From Bacteroidales bacterium (GTDB lineage Bacteria > Bacteroidota > Bacteroidia > Bacteroidales > VadinHA17), in assembly GCA_003141715.1 (NCBI GenBank), contig PLNF01000111.1, forward strand, positions 1-46,365: 46,365 nucleotides of DNA, read 5' to 3'. A program made the translations under genes and the position numbers. How positions within the stretch are numbered: position 1 is the first letter of the stretch; each line of letters starts with the position of its first letter. This document shows, one piece after another, positions 43,800 to 46,365 of the stretch. The notes beneath the pieces were generated by a model. That model was not told the origin of the DNA. It searched no databases and saw only the letters and a program-made list of their open reading frames with translations.

Positions 43800-45016
43800 T
43801 CCCTGGTTAAGATTACCGATTCTTTTAACCTGAAGGAGATCAAAATACTCAGTAACATAAGTCCGATAAGAAAAACTAAAGATCTGGTCATTGACCCTGT
43901 TGATGAGGATTTTAGACTGTCCATGCCAAAGATAAACGCAATACCGGATATCTGACCCATCAATATGAGCATTCCATTTGATGTGCCTTCAGAAGCCGGG
44001 TAGGTTATTTCGGCTCCGTATTGAAATCCTATAGGCCCTGAACTCAGGAGGAAAAATCCCAATACAGTTCCGGAGAAAAGCAGGAGCCAGTAGCTGGTAG
44101 CAAATGTGATACCGATAAGGCCAATTGTTGAGCCGACAAGGGCTACAATTATAAAAGGAGTTCTCTTTTTGTAATAGTCTGAAAGCAGAGGAATAATCAG
44201 AGCGCCGACAATCCCTCCAACAATCATTAAGCCTCCGGTAATGCCAGCCTGGGTGGCTGAGAATCCCCGCGGTCTCATTATGTCCTCGATCCAGGTAGTT
44301 ACTGCATTGAAGACTCCCAAACCGATAAAAAAGATGATCATCAACCAAAGAAAATCTTTGGTTCGCAGGGTCTGCATGAAACCATCAAAAACGAGTGATC
44401 GCTCCTCCTGATCCGGTCGGCAGGGTGCCGTGGGAGGTCCCTCTTTAATCACCACTAGAAAGATAACAGCAGTGATAATTGAAATAATTCCATAAATGCT
44501 TAGCATTCCGGCTATGCCTGATCCAATAATAAGGTATGGTGTAAGTGTCATTCCTCCCAGTATTCCTATATACATTGCAAGCGTTCCAAGGCCTGCTGCT
44601 GTTGCGCGTTCCTCGATAGGAAACCAGCGGGCAGCCAGTTTTGTAATAGCATTAAGAATGAAAGGTTGTCCGATTGCAATACCAATTTGTGCAAGGAGCA
44701 ACATATTGTAATCTGTACCGGCAAATCCGCGAAGTAAGCCAAAAATACCTGTAAATACCGCGCCGATCCCAACCCCAATCCGGATTCCATATTTATCGAT
44801 AGCCCATGATGCAGGAATTGAAACAACTATGTAAACGATCATGAAACACATGGAAAGGAGTCCGATCTGAAGGTCAGAAACACCATAATATTTTGTCGCA
44901 TCTCCCGTTATCGGTGCAAAAGTAATCCATAAGAGTTGGTTTACAGCAGCTATCAACATATAAACAACTAGCATGATCCAACGAGCACTATATACTTTGA
45001 AATTTGATTTTGACAT
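43787..45016 (-). CDS. MFS transporter, FLVCR-like
   Basis: A 409-residue twelve-helix permease. SARWIMLVVYMLIAAVNQLL, WITFAPITGDATKYYGVSDL and SMCFMIVYIVVSIPASWAID resemble the FLVCR branch of the MFS, whose animal members export heme or transport choline. WAIDKYGIRIGVGIGAVFTG is the loop 2-3 signature. The ATG at 45016 (MSKSNFKVYSARW) is chosen over an in-frame TTG at 45034. It follows the rRNA methyltransferase gene by 29 bases. The substrate in bacteria is not known. Confidence 0.87.
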   Translation of the reverse strand: MSKSNFKVYSARWIMLVVYMLIAAVNQLLWITFAPITGDATKYYGVSDLQIGLLSMCFMIVYIVVSIPASWAIDKYGIRIGVGIGAVFTGIFGLLRGFAGTDYNMLLLAQIGIAIGQPFILNAITKLAARWFPIEERATAAGLGTLAMYIGILGGMTLTPYLIIGSGIAGMLSIYGIISIITAVIFLVVIKEGPPTAPCRPDQEERSLVFDGFMQTLRTKDFLWLMIIFFIGLGVFNAVTTWIEDIMRPRGFSATQAGITGGLMIVGGIVGALIIPLLSDYYKKRTPFIIVALVGSTIGLIGITFATSYWLLLFSGTVLGFFLLSSGPIGFQYGAEITYPASEGTSNGMLILMGQISGIAFIFGMDSLKSSSTGSMTRSLVFLIGLMLLSILISFRLKESVILTREKDK

Positions 45017-45045
45017 AACGAATAAATTAAACAAATATAATTTTA

Positions 45046-45828
45046 TTAATCAGGTAAGCAACCCGATTTTCGCAGAAACTCGGAAAAAACTATCGAGGCA
45101 GCCATTCCCACATTTAACGAATCAATTCCTTCCCTGGCATTGCTGAATTTAGGGATTCTTATTTTTTCTGTAATAAACGGAATAAGTTCATTGGAAATAC
45201 CTTTTGATTCATTCCCCAGCAAAATAATGCCTTTATTATCAAGTTTGTGATTATAGATCGAGTCGCCTTCAAGCAAAGTTCCAAAGACCGGGATAGCATT
45301 TTGAGCAGCTGAGGTAAAAAGTTTTTTGAGATCCGAATAAAAAACATTTACATGCATTAAAGCACCCATACTTGATTGTATTACTTTTGGGTTATAAACA
45401 TCCACACAATCCATTGAACATACTATGTTCTTAATGCCAAACCACCCGGCGGCTCTTATTATTGTGCCCATGTTGCCGGGATCCTGAACAAAATCGAGGG
45501 CTATACAAAATTGATTAATTATCTCTGATATATTCATTTCATGTTTCGGAATATGAACTACTGCCAGAGCATTATGTGGCGTTTTCAGGGTGCTTATTTG
45601 TTTGAGTTCATCATAACTTGCATCCTCAATAACATTGACAGACCTTGTAAGTTCAGGCAGGAGACCATCAAGAAATTCTGGTTTGGCAAGGAGCATCTTT
45701 ATCGGGACGTTCGCAATTAAGAACTCTTTAACAAGCTTATCTCCTTCAATTACAAATAATTTCTCTTCATCCCTGACCTTTTTATTTTGCAGGGACTTTA
45801 TGAATTTGATTCTGGTCTTACTTAGCAT
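45046..45828 (-). CDS. SpoU/TrmH-family RNA 2'-O-methyltransferase
   Basis: A 260-residue knotted methyltransferase of rRNA or tRNA. The N-terminal substrate-binding domain (LSKTRIKFIKSLQNKKVRDEE and FVIEGDKLVKEFL) precedes the three SPOUT motifs: FVQDPGNMGTIIRAAGWFG, ILLGNESKGIS, and IPKFSNAREGIDSLNVGMAASIVFSEF. These resemble the RlmB/TsnR/AviRb type. The target nucleotide cannot be told from sequence. It is the first gene of a two-gene unit with the MFS transporter and is divergent from the BamA-like gene. Confidence 0.93.
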   Translation of the reverse strand: MLSKTRIKFIKSLQNKKVRDEEKLFVIEGDKLVKEFLIANVPIKMLLAKPEFLDGLLPELTRSVNVIEDASYDELKQISTLKTPHNALAVVHIPKHEMNISEIINQFCIALDFVQDPGNMGTIIRAAGWFGIKNIVCSMDCVDVYNPKVIQSSMGALMHVNVFYSDLKKLFTSAAQNAIPVFGTLLEGDSIYNHKLDNKGIILLGNESKGISNELIPFITEKIRIPKFSNAREGIDSLNVGMAASIVFSEFLRKSGCLPD

Positions 45829-45959
45829 TCTTTACTGCTTTGAATTCAATTGGACTATTTGCAAATTAAAGAAAAATTTAACAAATCTTTTACTGCTGTT
45901 GAAAAACTCCTTTATGATCCTTGGTATTAAGGTCTTCTCGTATAGGTAGATTTTTTACT

Positions 45960-45988
45960 TTTGGTTCAGATTATTATTGATATATTTG
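45960..45988 (+). promoter_or_regulatory. Promoter of the BamA/TamA-like gene
   Basis: TTTG (45960-45963), 17 bases and TATATTTG (45981-45988) match the consensus exactly. It lies 22 bases before the TTG start and supports that start, since no ATG or GTG codon lies in frame between the promoter and the lipobox. Confidence 0.65.
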
Positions 45989-46010
45989 AGTTTAAGTTTT
46001 AAGCCATATT

Positions 46011-46365
46011 TTGAAAAAATCCATTACATATATAAATCTGTATCAACAAGAATATTGTATTTTCATAATCTTCCTTTTGCTATTTTTAATATCCTGTAAT
46101 TCAACAAAATATGTGCCTAAAGGGGAGAGCCTTTTAAATGAGAATCATATTAATGTGAATAAGGAAGGCGTTAAGAAAAGTGACCTTCTACCTTATATTA
46201 AACAAACCCCGAATAAACGAATTTTTGGTGCGAGGTTTTACCTGGGTTTGTACAATCTTTCCAATATAAATAAGGAAAAATGGCCTCATAACTGGTTAAG
46301 AAAAATCGGCGAAGAACCTGTTATTTATGACCCTGATGCCATGACCAAAACTAAAGAACAGATGA
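46011..46365 (+). CDS. BamA/TamA-family outer-membrane lipoprotein, N-terminal fragment
   Basis: Partial: 118 codons, continuing past the right edge. The predicted start is TTG at 46011, followed by a basic and hydrophobic leader and a lipobox LISC (Cys29). The mature start CNSTKYVPKGESLLNENHIN is the hallmark of Bacteroidota proteins with surface-antigen (D15) C-terminal barrels and POTRA-like N-terminal domains; it is also followed by the typical YIKQTPNKRIFGARFYLGLYNL. The full product would be an outer-membrane protein-insertion or translocation factor. The rest of the POTRA region and barrel are not in the window. Confidence 0.85.
   Translation, partial: MKKSITYINLYQQEYCIFIIFLLLFLISCNSTKYVPKGESLLNENHINVNKEGVKKSDLLPYIKQTPNKRIFGARFYLGLYNLSNINKEKWPHNWLRKIGEEPVIYDPDAMTKTKEQM

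Overview
The window looks like chromosomal DNA from a member of the Bacteroidota, probably an anaerobic or facultative Bacteroidales/Marinilabiliales-type bacterium. The evidence is a short primary sigma factor without region 1.1, Rho with a long disordered insertion, BlaI/BlaR1-TonB genes, a PorT homologue next to ubiE, a BamA/TamA-like lipoprotein starting STKYVPKG, tricorn and Asp-box proteins, a partial pyruvate:ferredoxin oxidoreductase, and many promoters of the Bacteroidota form TTG-N17-22-TAnnTTTG. I see no rRNA, tRNA, CRISPR array, transposase or phage gene.

Layout. 1-6.8 kb: nifJ start, rho, rpoD, rpe, miaA, a PRiA4b-ORF3-like acidic protein and a LuxC-type acyl-CoA reductase. 6.8-9.5 kb: a BlaI repressor, an M56 BlaR1-like protease whose C-terminus is a TonB domain, and a separate TonB paralogue. 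The blaI promoter and the tonB promoter carry the same palindrome (AACnAAnnnnTTnGTT) exactly between -33 and -7. 9.5-14.7 kb: a repeat-filled spacer, a MacB-like permease, a SiaC-like protein, gapA with its own promoter, an outer-membrane-type protein, an unlisted 45-residue lipoprotein and a secreted MsrB-MsrA fusion.

14.8-24.6 kb is the most unusual part: eight tightly spaced plus-strand genes ending in a hairpin terminator. They encode a tetraheme NapC/NrfH-like cytochrome fused to a SUMF1 domain that lacks the catalytic cysteines, two Tat-exported Gfo/Idh/MocA oxidoreductases, a ThuA-domain lipoprotein, a polyprenyl-phosphate-type GT2, a GT-C-like membrane protein with TPRs, a small membrane protein and a nitrilase-family hydrolase. 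I infer a periplasmic sugar-oxidation or sugar-modification system linked to the membrane electron-transfer chain. 24.6-28.2 kb, opposite strand: a three-gene cytoplasmic counterpart (TIM-barrel sugar isomerase, MFS permease, Gfo/Idh/MocA dehydrogenase).

28.2-36.8 kb: a very large Asp-box (VPS10/sortilin-like) protein, a nitroreductase, a tricorn-type protease and an SDR. 36.8-40.8 kb: ubiE/menG, porT, an FAD oxidoreductase and a membrane LytTR regulator. 40.9-43.8 kb: a four-gene membrane redox cluster (DsbD/UreH-like, NapH-like ferredoxin, a novel anchored protein, an ICMT-like methyltransferase). 43.8-46.4 kb: an FLVCR-like MFS transporter, a SpoU/TrmH rRNA methyltransferase and the start of a BamA/TamA-like gene. 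Convergent gene ends are repeatedly occupied by short palindromic elements, some with compensatory stem changes.
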